Below, piece after piece: positions 41,878 to 50,126 of a stretch of 64,000 nucleotides of DNA. The stretch's first letter is position 1; every line of letters begins with the position of its first letter. The notes beneath the pieces are model-generated. The model was given only the letters and a program-made list of their open reading frames with translations, had not been told where the DNA came from and did not search any database. This stretch comes from Acinetobacter geminorum (lineage in GTDB: Bacteria; Pseudomonadota; Gammaproteobacteria; Pseudomonadales; Moraxellaceae), in NCBI RefSeq assembly GCF_013009345.1, contig NZ_JABELE010000006.1, forward strand, positions 139,302-203,301, in the 5' to 3' direction. The position numbers and the translations under genes were made by a program.

Positions 41878-43297
41878 CGTTTTTGGCCTCTGTTTTTGTT
41901 TGAGTAATATCTACACTACCCGTATTTTGCTGAGGAAATAGATACTTTTCCAATTGAGGTAGCATAAGTTCCATATTTTTACCGATCATCCACTGAGGTT
42001 CTGAAGGTTCAACACCTTGAGCCACTTCCCATTTGGTTACCGTTTGCTTAGCGGTGTTAAACGAATCTTTCATTGACGATTGCTCTCGCATAGCTAAATC
42101 AAAGAAAGCTCGTCCAAAATAGGTATAGTCAGCTTCGTTATTACACCCAAAAGAAGTTTTATCAGCAGCCGATGCAGTAATAATTAAAGTATCAGGAGAC
42201 TGTAAAGCAGGAATAAAGCTTCCTGAATAACAGGCAGAAATGACAATCACACGCCAGCGAATGCCAGATTTATCCAGTGTTTCACGTAACCATTTCGGGT
42301 CTACTTGCCCTAAATCTAATGGCGCATTTTCAATTTCGAAGTGATTTTGTTCACCGTGTGAAGTCATATATAGAAATAGGACATCGCTATCACGGTTCAT
42401 TTGCTGGCCCATACGGCGTAGTGCCAGTTCAATACTGGTTTTAGACGCAATCGGAATTTCTGTTCGCGTATCTGGATTATTGACCAGCATCATCGAACGA
42501 CCAATCGTTCCGAAACGTGTATCAAACTGCTCTTTAATACGGACCACTTCCGATTTAAAAACATCTTGATAACTATCGCCAGCAACACCTAAAAAGTACC
42601 AATGGCTTTTGGCGAGCTCACCATATTGAACTTGCTCTAAAGAATCGTTCAACAACTTACTTTGCGCATAAAAAGCATCTTCAGCAAATGTAGGAGCCGA
42701 ATCTTCTACTTTCCAAATCGGTTGATCTTTTACAGAAAGTTGCCAAACCACCATCGTTGCAATAGTCGCAACCATAACCAATGCACGTTCCCACCATGGC
42801 CATTTAAGCTCACGTGAGAAAACCCAAATTACCGCTAAACTTTGCCACACGAATAAAGCTACAAATAAGCTCGGTAAAATTCCGTTATAAATAGCATCGG
42901 GAATAAAGTTGAGATAACCATTAGACCCCAAATACTGAATTAAACATTGAATTAATAAGATATTTGTATCTAGAACTAGCCAAAGTAAAGCAGGAACTAG
43001 CATTAAACGAGGTTGGTTAGTTCGCTGTGATAAGAAAATACCAACAATTAAGGCAATGAATGGCCAAAGTGCATAACCAATTAAACCTTGTGAATTAAAA
43101 TCACCGATTTGACCAGCGACAAGCCAACTATAAAGAGAGTTAGTACATCCTCCTAAAATTCCCCAGATAATAAGCTGAAGAATAGATGGATGCACAATCT
43201 GTAAAGAACGTCTTGACCCCAAAAACAGCCACATTCCGGCAATTTGGTTGCTTTTAAAATCATGCCAAAAGTTAATGGAGGGTTTAAGATCAATCAT
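41846..43297 (-). CDS. Membrane-anchored C13 (legumain-like) family peptidase
   Basis: The 483-residue protein has about five membrane helices in residues 38-188, then a C13/clan CD (caspase-fold) domain. The catalytic dyad is visible as H314 in YMTSHGEQNH and C356 in VISACYSGSF, each at the end of a hydrophobic strand as in legumain, GPI transamidase and caspases. The C-terminal tail (about residues 445-483) is rich in T, K and Q. Such bacterial membrane C13 proteins are not well characterised; target is unknown. Overlaps fghA at its 3' end. Confidence 0.82.
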   Translation of the reverse strand: MIDLKPSINFWHDFKSNQIAGMWLFLGSRRSLQIVHPSILQLIIWGILGGCTNSLYSWLVAGQIGDFNSQGLIGYALWPFIALIVGIFLSQRTNQPRLMLVPALLWLVLDTNILLIQCLIQYLGSNGYLNFIPDAIYNGILPSLFVALFVWQSLAVIWVFSRELKWPWWERALVMVATIATMVVWQLSVKDQPIWKVEDSAPTFAEDAFYAQSKLLNDSLEQVQYGELAKSHWYFLGVAGDSYQDVFKSEVVRIKEQFDTRFGTIGRSMMLVNNPDTRTEIPIASKTSIELALRRMGQQMNRDSDVLFLYMTSHGEQNHFEIENAPLDLGQVDPKWLRETLDKSGIRWRVIVISACYSGSFIPALQSPDTLIITASAADKTSFGCNNEADYTYFGRAFFDLAMREQSSMKDSFNTAKQTVTKWEVAQGVEPSEPQWMIGKNMELMLPQLEKYLFPQQNTGSVDITQTKTEAKNDATPAKKPLL

Positions 43298-43433
43298 AAA
43301 AGGTTTTCAAAAATTTCGTTTTTGACAGGCATCTTAAGTGTATGCCTGCTAAGAATTTTAGCAATCATGCTTTTGAACTATATCACATATATTTGTGCAT
43401 TATTCAAGCAATAAAACCTAACCTTACATAAGC

Positions 43434-44225
43434 CTACTGAAAATACGCATCAAAACGACAAGCATCCCCTTGCCATTGATGAGCTGGCTCTTGATTTGCC
43501 AAGAAAATAGCATGGCGTGGCCGCTTAACCACGACACGCTTAGCAACTTTCTGTGCCAAAACTAGCAAATTATCCCCCAAATCCATCTCACCATCTTCGG
43601 GTAAAAGGAGATGTAAAAGCTGCATCTGCTTTTTGACTTGAGCTTGTTTTTTAATTGCTTGTTGATTCTGGTCGCGCTGTGGGAACATCGGGTCAAGATA
43701 GACTACATCAACCGTTTTTGCTTCTTGATGTAATTGCTGTAAATAGCTTGCAGAGTCAGCAAAGATCAGTTGAATACGATCCATAAATTGACTTAAAAAT
43801 GGATCACGTTCCGCCTGAGCTTTTGAATCTTCAAGTAAAGTAAATAAAATCGGATGGCGCTCAACGAGCTGGATTTGGGCACCTAGATAAGCCATAAGTA
43901 AGCTGTCATGGCCTAAACCCGCTGTAGCATCAACCAGTACCGGCTTTTCACCTAACTGACAAGCACGGGCAATCATTTCCGATTTAAGACTTGCACGTTT
44001 TAAACGTGGAATTTCAGCTTTCCAATCGGGTTGCATTTTCATGCCATTAGCAGATAACCAAAGTCCGTTTTCATCTACACAAAGGGCAATTTCAGGGTTG
44101 AAGCGTAAAAACCGCGCATTCAGCTTTTCAATTGGCTGTAAATCGACAGTCACACCTCTAGAACAAAGCACAGCTTGATAGTGCTGTGCCTGTTCTTGAA
44201 AAACTACTTCAAAATATATATGCAT
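43434..44225 (-). CDS. rsmJ: 16S rRNA (guanine(1516)-N(2))-methyltransferase
   Basis: The 263-residue protein is the YhiQ/RsmJ type SAM-dependent methyltransferase that modifies G1516 in 16S rRNA. The SAM motif is VDATAGLGHDSLLMAYLGA, the acidic loop VERHPILF, and the catalytic YLDPMFPQRDQ, followed by VVVKRPRHA. An N-terminal region of about 85 residues precedes the domain as in the family. It is 11 bases downstream of tsaB on the same strand. Confidence 0.92.
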   Translation of the reverse strand: MHIYFEVVFQEQAQHYQAVLCSRGVTVDLQPIEKLNARFLRFNPEIALCVDENGLWLSANGMKMQPDWKAEIPRLKRASLKSEMIARACQLGEKPVLVDATAGLGHDSLLMAYLGAQIQLVERHPILFTLLEDSKAQAERDPFLSQFMDRIQLIFADSASYLQQLHQEAKTVDVVYLDPMFPQRDQNQQAIKKQAQVKKQMQLLHLLLPEDGEMDLGDNLLVLAQKVAKRVVVKRPRHAIFLANQEPAHQWQGDACRFDAYFQ

Positions 44226-44236
44226 GAGTACTGCCT

Positions 44237-44902
44237 TTATTTTGCTTTACCCTGATCCGCTATCTTTTTCCACGCATCATCACGTAAATAAACTGGCAAA
44301 GCATGTTCGGCATCCACCCATTGCTTTTGTGCAGCATAAACACGTGCAATAGAAGCAATATCCTGTGCAGTTGCAGTGATTGTTTGATGCTCTGCATCAG
44401 CTTGAAGTAACTTTGCGCCCGAACCAATTAAGCAATGTTTTGCATAAGCTGCTGCTGGCTCATAGCTCATTAATTTTTCTTCATCAATACACTGCATAAT
44501 TCCTTGTTCATCTAGAATAAAACTTGCAATGTAAACTTCATTCATACGCGCATCGAGCACCGCAGTCACCTGTTCCAAACCTTCAAGTCGGTATGCCGCT
44601 TGTGCTAAAGCTTGCAATGTAGAAACGGGAATTACTGGTAAATCTTGTGACCAAGCTAAAGCCTGAGCAACAGCAGCATTAATTCGAACACCACTAAAAG
44701 AACCTGGCCCACGGCTAAAGGCAATCGCATCCAGACCTGCAACCTCAAGACCTGTTTGTTGTAGCCCTTGCTCAATCATAGGCAAAATGGTCTGGGTTTG
44801 TGCTTTCGTCCGCGTATCGAGTTGAAAAAACAGTTCTTGGGTTTCATCGACTAATGAAATAGAACACTGCTCATTTGCAGTTTCCAACGCCAGCAATTTC
44901 AT
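44237..44902 (-). CDS. tsaB: tRNA threonylcarbamoyladenosine synthesis protein TsaB
   Basis: The 221-residue protein has the ASKHA-fold start MKLLALETANEQCSISLVDE and IAFSRGPGSFSGVRINAAVA, the signature of TsaB, the partner that brings TsaD and TsaE together for t6A37 tRNA modification. It lacks the metal-binding histidines of TsaD, as expected. ATG at 44902 (second in-frame Met) begins directly at the conserved strand. It precedes rsmJ in a two-gene unit. Confidence 0.92.
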   Translation of the reverse strand: MKLLALETANEQCSISLVDETQELFFQLDTRTKAQTQTILPMIEQGLQQTGLEVAGLDAIAFSRGPGSFSGVRINAAVAQALAWSQDLPVIPVSTLQALAQAAYRLEGLEQVTAVLDARMNEVYIASFILDEQGIMQCIDEEKLMSYEPAAAYAKHCLIGSGAKLLQADAEHQTITATAQDIASIARVYAAQKQWVDAEHALPVYLRDDAWKKIADQGKAK

Positions 44903-44992
44903 GCACAACCTTAGTATTAAATCAGATTAAAAACGAAGGTTATGATACCCCACTCGGCTCTGATAGGCGAGTTGTTCTCTCTCTAAATAAAA

Positions 44993-45014
44993 ATGCCAAG
45001 CTTGTGCTCGGCAT
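44993..45014 (-). terminator. Terminator after the gamma-carbonic anhydrase gene
   Basis: On the minus strand ATGCCGAGC pairs with GCTTGGCAT (one G-U) and is followed by TTTTATTT. It separates the carbonic anhydrase unit from tsaB. Confidence 0.8.
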
Positions 45015-45036
45015 AGAAAATAACTTATTAAAATTT

Positions 45037-45567
45037 TTAAAAATTGAACTCTTTCAAATCTGCATAGTTCTTAAAGTGTTCAGCATAATGCAGTGCACTC
45101 AATCGTATTTTGGCCGCGCCATCTTCATCTAATGTTTTGACAATTTTACCAGGTGAGCCCATCACCACTGAGTTATCTGGAATTACTTTCCCTTCAGGAA
45201 TTAGAGCATTAGCGCCAATAATACAATTTTTTCCAATCACAGCCCGATTTAAAATTACGGCGTTCATACCAATCAAACTATTATCACCAATCGTACAACC
45301 ATGCAGCATGACTTTATGACCGACTGTGACATATTCACCAATATTTAGCTCAAGTCCAGCATCGGTATGCAAGACAGAATTTTCTTGAATATTAGAAAAA
45401 TCACCAATTCGAACTACGCAGTTATCGGCACGAACTACTGCACCAAACCAAATACTGACCTGACGACCTAACTCTACTTGTCCAATAAGCGTTGCGGTTG
45501 GAGCAACCCAGCCATCCCATGGCTCATGTAATGCTTTTGGGTGCTGTCCTTGATAGCTATACATCAT
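45037..45567 (-). CDS. Gamma-carbonic anhydrase family protein
   Basis: The 176-residue protein is a left-handed beta-helix of hexapeptide repeats (isoleucine-rich, for example VWFGAVVRADN-like IWFGAVVRADNCVVRIGD). The three zinc-binding histidines are in SVLHTDAG, TVGHKVMLHG. This group (YrdA/PaaY-like) shows carbonic anhydrase fold, though some members act as thioesterases. It is 19 bases downstream of the Nudix gene, so they are probably one transcript. Confidence 0.9.
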   Translation of the reverse strand: MMYSYQGQHPKALHEPWDGWVAPTATLIGQVELGRQVSIWFGAVVRADNCVVRIGDFSNIQENSVLHTDAGLELNIGEYVTVGHKVMLHGCTIGDNSLIGMNAVILNRAVIGKNCIIGANALIPEGKVIPDNSVVMGSPGKIVKTLDEDGAAKIRLSALHYAEHFKNYADLKEFNF

Positions 45568-45586
45568 AATTTATCAATCCTGATCT

Positions 45587-46204
45587 TTATTTTTTATGAG
45601 AAAACTTTGGCATTCCAAAGGTTGGGGAATTAAGTAAAAATGGCCAATCTTTTTGATAACCCAATCCATATTTAAACAGAGCAACCAACATACGAGCAGT
45701 TAACCCCCAGATAATTTCATTATCAATCTGTAAGCTTGGGAAATATAAAGACTGATGAGCATACCGTACTTCATAAGGTGTCGGACGCGTTTCAATAAGT
45801 TGCTGTAACGGGACAAAGAAAATTCGATCAATTTCAGTAGGCTGAGGTATTAAAGTCACCTCAGGAGGAATAAGTCCAACGATCGGTTTTACAGACAAAC
45901 CACTTCTTGCACGCTGCATCGGCAAATCACCTAACAACTGTACATCAAACGGATTTAAAGCCGTCTCTTCTTGAGCTTCTCTTAGCGCTACAACAATATT
46001 ACTCGTATCACTGGGGTCACGCTTTCCACCAGGAAAAGAAACTTCCCCCGCATGGTTGTTCATATGTATTGAACGGCGTGTAAGCAGTACCTTTGGATCA
46101 TTTTCATTCGTAATTGCAATGAGTACTGCTGCTTGTGCTTCTTGTATGCGGGTGGAAAAGCGCAATCTTTGCTGTAACTTTTGTGTTAGCAAGTGCTCTT
46201 CCAT
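45587..46204 (-). CDS. Nudix hydrolase, CoA pyrophosphatase (NudL-like)
   Basis: The 205-residue protein carries the UPF0035/CoAse motif LLTRRSIHMNNHAGEVSFPGGK followed by a Nudix-box region with ALREAQEETAL; it hydrolyses CoA to 4'-phosphopantetheine and 3',5'-ADP. AGGTG about seven bases before the ATG at 46204 decides the start; a GTG at 46213 would add three residues. It is divergent from the Nudix gene at 46328. Confidence 0.88.
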   Translation of the reverse strand: MEEHLLTQKLQQRLRFSTRIQEAQAAVLIAITNENDPKVLLTRRSIHMNNHAGEVSFPGGKRDPSDTSNIVVALREAQEETALNPFDVQLLGDLPMQRARSGLSVKPIVGLIPPEVTLIPQPTEIDRIFFVPLQQLIETRPTPYEVRYAHQSLYFPSLQIDNEIIWGLTARMLVALFKYGLGYQKDWPFLLNSPTFGMPKFSHKK

Positions 46205-46327
46205 ACCATTCACCTATTATTCTGTCTCTCTTTGCATCATATCTGAAAATCAAAGTTAGGGAATAGAGTTGATGCGTAAGTCTAAAAATTCAGTTATGCT
46301 GAGGCATCTCTATACTCGATGATAATT

Positions 46328-46876
46328 ATGAGTTTCTGTGTAGCGTGTGGGCATAAAACCGAACAAAAAATTCCTTTAGGTGATCATAAAGTACGCCGTG
46401 TTTGTACTCATTGTGGAAATATTCATTATGAAAATCCCAAAGTAATATGCGGTGCCTTAGCGTTATGGGAAGACAAAGTATTACTCTGTCGTCGTGCGAT
46501 TGAACCTCGTTATGGCTTATGGACATTACCTGCTGGTTATATGGAATTATTTGAAACCATGGAACAAGGTGCAGCACGTGAAACTCGTGAAGAAGCAGAA
46601 GCCGAGATAGAAATAGAACAACTTTATTGCATGTACAATATTCCGCGTATTGGTCAAATTTATGTTCTTTTCAAAGCACAGCTGAAAGATGGCATTTTTG
46701 GTGCAGGTGAAGAAAGCATCGAGAGTCGTCTATTTGAAGAGCATGAAATTCCATGGGGAGAACTCGCCTTTCCTAGTGTTGAACACACTTTAAGACATTA
46801 TTTTGAAGACCGTAAAAAACAAGTGTTCCCAACACATCTTGAAACTTTAGGCACTCGCTTAGACCATACTGGTTAA
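46328..46876 (+). CDS. Nudix hydrolase with N-terminal zinc ribbon
   Basis: The ~182-residue protein has a zinc ribbon with two CxxC pairs (FCVACGH and VCTHCGN) and an intact Nudix box GYMELFETMEQGAARETREE (20 residues) starting near residue 69. NADH pyrophosphatase-like enzymes have this layout, but the protein is shorter than NudC and its substrate is not certain. An ATG at 46319 in the same frame is an alternative start; neither has a strong ribosome site. A clear terminator follows. Confidence 0.85.
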   Translation: MSFCVACGHKTEQKIPLGDHKVRRVCTHCGNIHYENPKVICGALALWEDKVLLCRRAIEPRYGLWTLPAGYMELFETMEQGAARETREEAEAEIEIEQLYCMYNIPRIGQIYVLFKAQLKDGIFGAGEESIESRLFEEHEIPWGELAFPSVEHTLRHYFEDRKKQVFPTHLETLGTRLDHTG

Positions 46877-46891
46877 TTAATTAAACAAATA

Positions 46892-46916
46892 AAAAAGACC
46901 GCTAAGCGGTCTTTTT
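46892..46916. terminator. Bidirectional terminator between Nudix gene and filF
   Basis: AAAAAGACCGC (46892-46902) pairs perfectly with GCGGTCTTTTT (46906-46916), loop TAA. It ends both the Nudix gene and the convergent fil cluster. Confidence 0.92.
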
Positions 46917-46931
46917 ATTTGTCTCTTATTT

Positions 46932-48860
46932 TTAAGATTTAGTCTTAATCTGATAACAATCAGCTGTTCTAAGTGTCACAGTTCCAGCCATACGCTGACC
47001 TAAAGCTTTTTCAGTCTCAGTCGGAGCAGGGGAAATATCTTTAATATTATTATAAACCTGTTGATAAAAAGCATACGGATTTAACCATGAAACTGTCTTG
47101 TTATCGTAGGTAGTAAGATTCGCACCACTGGTCTGCCCTTGTAATAAGTTCGCAACGTTAATTTTTGCACCACTTACAAGTAAAGTTTGGCTACCAGTTT
47201 GAGAAGTACTTTGAACAACATTTGAATTTAGGCCGACTACAATACCATTTAAATTCCCTAATTGAGGCACTCCAAAAATCATTCTTACTGTAATTGACTT
47301 ATCATTGGTGGCCGACTCTGTTCCTCCAGTTGTGCCAATTCTGTACTGCTGAACCCCATTGTTATCAATTAAACTGGTATTTGAAACCACTCCACACTGA
47401 CCAGACATGTCTGTCGCAGTAGCATTAGGTTTAATATCTGTTCTAATGTCTCCATTTTCATCAACTACAATACCCAAATCAATAGGTGCAATCCCTGCTG
47501 TATCAAATTTAAAGTTTAGAGTTGCATATAATGGAAAAATATAAGTTTGACCAGATTTGACATTATTAGCTGTTTTAAAGATCTGATTAGACAAATAGCT
47601 CGCAGGGCTTACCTTATAAATATCCATAGAACCATTATAATTTTGGTTATCAACACTCTGTTTCCATAAAGCATACTGCTGAGGATTAGGAGTTTTAGTA
47701 TTCGTTAACCCGAAATATGAACTATCACGTCCTGCAATAAGTGAATCATTTAATAATTTGCCTTGATAAATCACTAAATCTTCATTTGTATTGCTAGAAG
47801 TTTTTAAACGGAATGGTTGTGTTGATTTAATTTCTGTCTGTATTGGATCAAGCCAAGTAGTTTGCGAGTCTGCAACCATTTGAGTTGGCTTAGATTTCGT
47901 CAAGACATTTAATACTGCACTAATTGCTAACTGGCTTGTAATTGTACTCGTTCCTTTCCATTGTAAGCCATAACCAAATGTATATCCCCGACGATCAGAT
48001 AGTAAGAATAAATTACCAAACATATGTTGGGTATTAGCGCTATTTTTTGGACAATCTGCTAAATTAGTTAAATTACATCCATAAAAATTTTCAGATATTA
48101 AATTAGGCTCAGCCAAAGTAATATAATCTGATTGATATAACCCTACTAAACTTAAGTATGCCAACTGGGTTACCAATTCAAAAGCTTGCGTATCTGATAC
48201 TGGACTTACATCTAACCATGGTTTCAAAATATTGGCATAAGCACCATTTTTCCATTCTGTAGCTGTAATATTTTGAACTAAAATATTTAAAGTATTTTTC
48301 TTCTCATCGGTAAATTGGGTTGGCTGCAAATCACCAGCAACATGATCTCCCCTCTCTAAGCCAACGCTTTGAAAGAGTTTTACCAATGCCATTGCAACCC
48401 GCACTGTAGGATCATTCTGGTTAAGTGATGTTGGTGTTTGCCCAGTTAATCCAATCGCCATATCCATGACTTTCAAACGTGGCGGAACAGTCATCTGAAT
48501 TTTTGAAACAGTGTCTAACTTAACAGAACCTAGTTCAATTTTTTTTGTAGCTTTAGCATCTTGCAAATAAAAACTAGCAGTATCGCCGGCTTTACAAGAT
48601 CCAATAACACTATTTCCAGAAGCCTTAGTAACAAAGCTTAGATTCGCTGCACTACTACAGGTAAAATTAATACCCGCTATTGGGTAGTCTAAAGAAAATT
48701 GTAGACAATCACTGTTTGTTACGGAACAACTTCCGTTAGCAGTAGCTCCTCCTGATCCATTTGTAGGATTCTCATTTATTGTGGAACTACCACCACCACA
48801 TCCGTTTAGCATCAGAGCCAGTGTGGTAAGTGCAAATGGCCATAAAACTTTTTTATTCAT
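46932..48860 (-). CDS. filF: Large outer-membrane lipoprotein FilF (fil cluster)
   Basis: The 642-residue lipoprotein has a signal with lipobox MLNGC (acyl cysteine 21) followed by a Gly/Ser/Asn-rich linker, which favours outer-membrane sorting. The rest has no domain I can name; it has few cysteines (SCSVTNSDCLQF, NFTC, GCNLTNLADC, QCGVV, ADCYQIK) and is rich in T, N and S. Acinetobacter literature names this protein FilF, a putative pilus assembly protein, and has considered it as a surface antigen. It closes the cluster after filE (18-base gap) and is followed by a terminator. Confidence 0.82.
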   Translation of the reverse strand: MNKKVLWPFALTTLALMLNGCGGGSSTINENPTNGSGGATANGSCSVTNSDCLQFSLDYPIAGINFTCSSAANLSFVTKASGNSVIGSCKAGDTASFYLQDAKATKKIELGSVKLDTVSKIQMTVPPRLKVMDMAIGLTGQTPTSLNQNDPTVRVAMALVKLFQSVGLERGDHVAGDLQPTQFTDEKKNTLNILVQNITATEWKNGAYANILKPWLDVSPVSDTQAFELVTQLAYLSLVGLYQSDYITLAEPNLISENFYGCNLTNLADCPKNSANTQHMFGNLFLLSDRRGYTFGYGLQWKGTSTITSQLAISAVLNVLTKSKPTQMVADSQTTWLDPIQTEIKSTQPFRLKTSSNTNEDLVIYQGKLLNDSLIAGRDSSYFGLTNTKTPNPQQYALWKQSVDNQNYNGSMDIYKVSPASYLSNQIFKTANNVKSGQTYIFPLYATLNFKFDTAGIAPIDLGIVVDENGDIRTDIKPNATATDMSGQCGVVSNTSLIDNNGVQQYRIGTTGGTESATNDKSITVRMIFGVPQLGNLNGIVVGLNSNVVQSTSQTGSQTLLVSGAKINVANLLQGQTSGANLTTYDNKTVSWLNPYAFYQQVYNNIKDISPAPTETEKALGQRMAGTVTLRTADCYQIKTKS

Positions 48861-48878
48861 TAGATATCCTACTTATTT

Positions 48879-50126
48879 TTAACGTAATACCGAAATTTGA
48901 ATTTGTCCCTGATTCGTTAACTCATTTTCTGCAACATCTACAGCAGAGGATAATGGCGTTAACATCATGTAGTGCGCAGAAGGGGGTAATTTTAAAACAC
49001 CTTGAATTGATGCGTGTTGTAACAGAGTAGAAGGATACGATTTACTCTTAAATCCGCTCACTCCCTCTAAGATACACCCTTTATCATCTAAAAAAATAAC
49101 CAAAGGCCAATAATATAAAGGTCTTTCATTACTAGCAGCGAATGACATAAGTTTTAAATGTTGAATTGAAGGATCAAGCTTTATCAACTCATACTCAAAC
49201 TTTTCTTTAAGAGGTTTTCTTGGCCACAAATTTACTTCTTTATTTATACTGAGCTTTTTAATTGATTTATTATAATTTCTAATAAAACATTTATCCTGTT
49301 CAAAAGTTGCTTCTAAATCTTGAGAAGATAAACGTATATACGTCGGCGCTAATACTACTGCCGACTCTGTATCTTGAGTATGACGATTAAAAAGCTGATC
49401 CAATGTTGATCGACTTAGACCTTTTTTCCGTTCTATTGGCTCAGTTCTGCCTAATCCATCTGGCACGATATAAAAACGCTTTTTTCCTTCTAAATTAAAC
49501 TCTTGGTCTTCTAGATATTCACTATTTACATATTCTATGCCATCAATAGTAGTAAATTTAGACTTATCTTTTGAAGAAGTTGGCTCAGGGGAAGCCTGTG
49601 AAGTACTTTTGATCGGAGGTGGAATTAAAAGTAATTGTTTCTGCCATTCATTATTAGACGCCGTTTGAAGTTTTACATTTTCATTAGGTGTTTTTGATTC
49701 ATGACTATTTACTGAAGTAGGCTGAGTATTTTGGGCTTTTTGCGGTGCAGTCGGTGCAGTCGGTGCAGTCGGTGCAGTCGGTGCAGTCGGTGCAGTCGGT
49801 GCAGTCGGTGCAGTCGGTGCAGTATTTAATTTCTTTTGTGTGGGTTGCACGATTTTTTTTGATGAATCTATAGTTTTTTCTTTAGAAACTTTTTGAGCTG
49901 GATCAATTATAGTTTGATTAGATGGATTTTGGGATTGTGTTTCCATTCTAGGAGGTATCTGTCTTTTTTGATCAACTTTTTTACTCGGAACAATCATAGG
50001 ACGCCCATCGGGGCCTATAATCGTATAAAAACCGTCTGCATAAGATGCAGAAACACTTGCCATCGCAACAGATAAAATTGAGATAGCAAGTTTAGGGCGA
50101 AACATCCATTTATATTGTCTTACCAT
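48879..50126 (-). CDS. filE: FilE, secreted protein with (Thr-Ala-Pro)9 repeat
   Basis: The 415-residue protein has an N-terminal export segment (FRPKLAISILSVAMASVSAS then YADG). A low-complexity region of K, Q, T and P follows, including nine Thr-Ala-Pro units encoded by a 9-base tandem repeat, then a domain from about residue 195 containing IEYVNSEYLEDQEFNLEGKK and two cysteines (DKCFIRNY, DKGCILEG). The early DGFYTIIGPDGRPMIVPSKK resembles a domain that begins periplasmic proteins of FimV/DUF-type assembly factors. The ATG overlaps the filD stop (ATGGTAA), so translation is coupled. Role unknown. Confidence 0.8.
   Translation of the reverse strand: MVRQYKWMFRPKLAISILSVAMASVSASYADGFYTIIGPDGRPMIVPSKKVDQKRQIPPRMETQSQNPSNQTIIDPAQKVSKEKTIDSSKKIVQPTQKKLNTAPTAPTAPTAPTAPTAPTAPTAPTAPQKAQNTQPTSVNSHESKTPNENVKLQTASNNEWQKQLLLIPPPIKSTSQASPEPTSSKDKSKFTTIDGIEYVNSEYLEDQEFNLEGKKRFYIVPDGLGRTEPIERKKGLSRSTLDQLFNRHTQDTESAVVLAPTYIRLSSQDLEATFEQDKCFIRNYNKSIKKLSINKEVNLWPRKPLKEKFEYELIKLDPSIQHLKLMSFAASNERPLYYWPLVIFLDDKGCILEGVSGFKSKSYPSTLLQHASIQGVLKLPPSAHYMMLTPLSSAVDVAENELTNQGQIQISVLR
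49744..49824 (-). repeat. Nine-copy 9-bp tandem repeat in filE
   Basis: GGTGCAGTC (plus-strand reading) is repeated at 49744, 49753 and so on to 49816, nine units, the last ending GTA. In the minus-strand filE frame each unit gives Thr-Ala-Pro. As the period is a multiple of three, copy changes keep the frame. Confidence 0.97.

Noticed and set aside
49744..49824. Possible CRISPR array
   Set aside because: Nine-base units without spacers, in frame inside filE; a coding tandem repeat.
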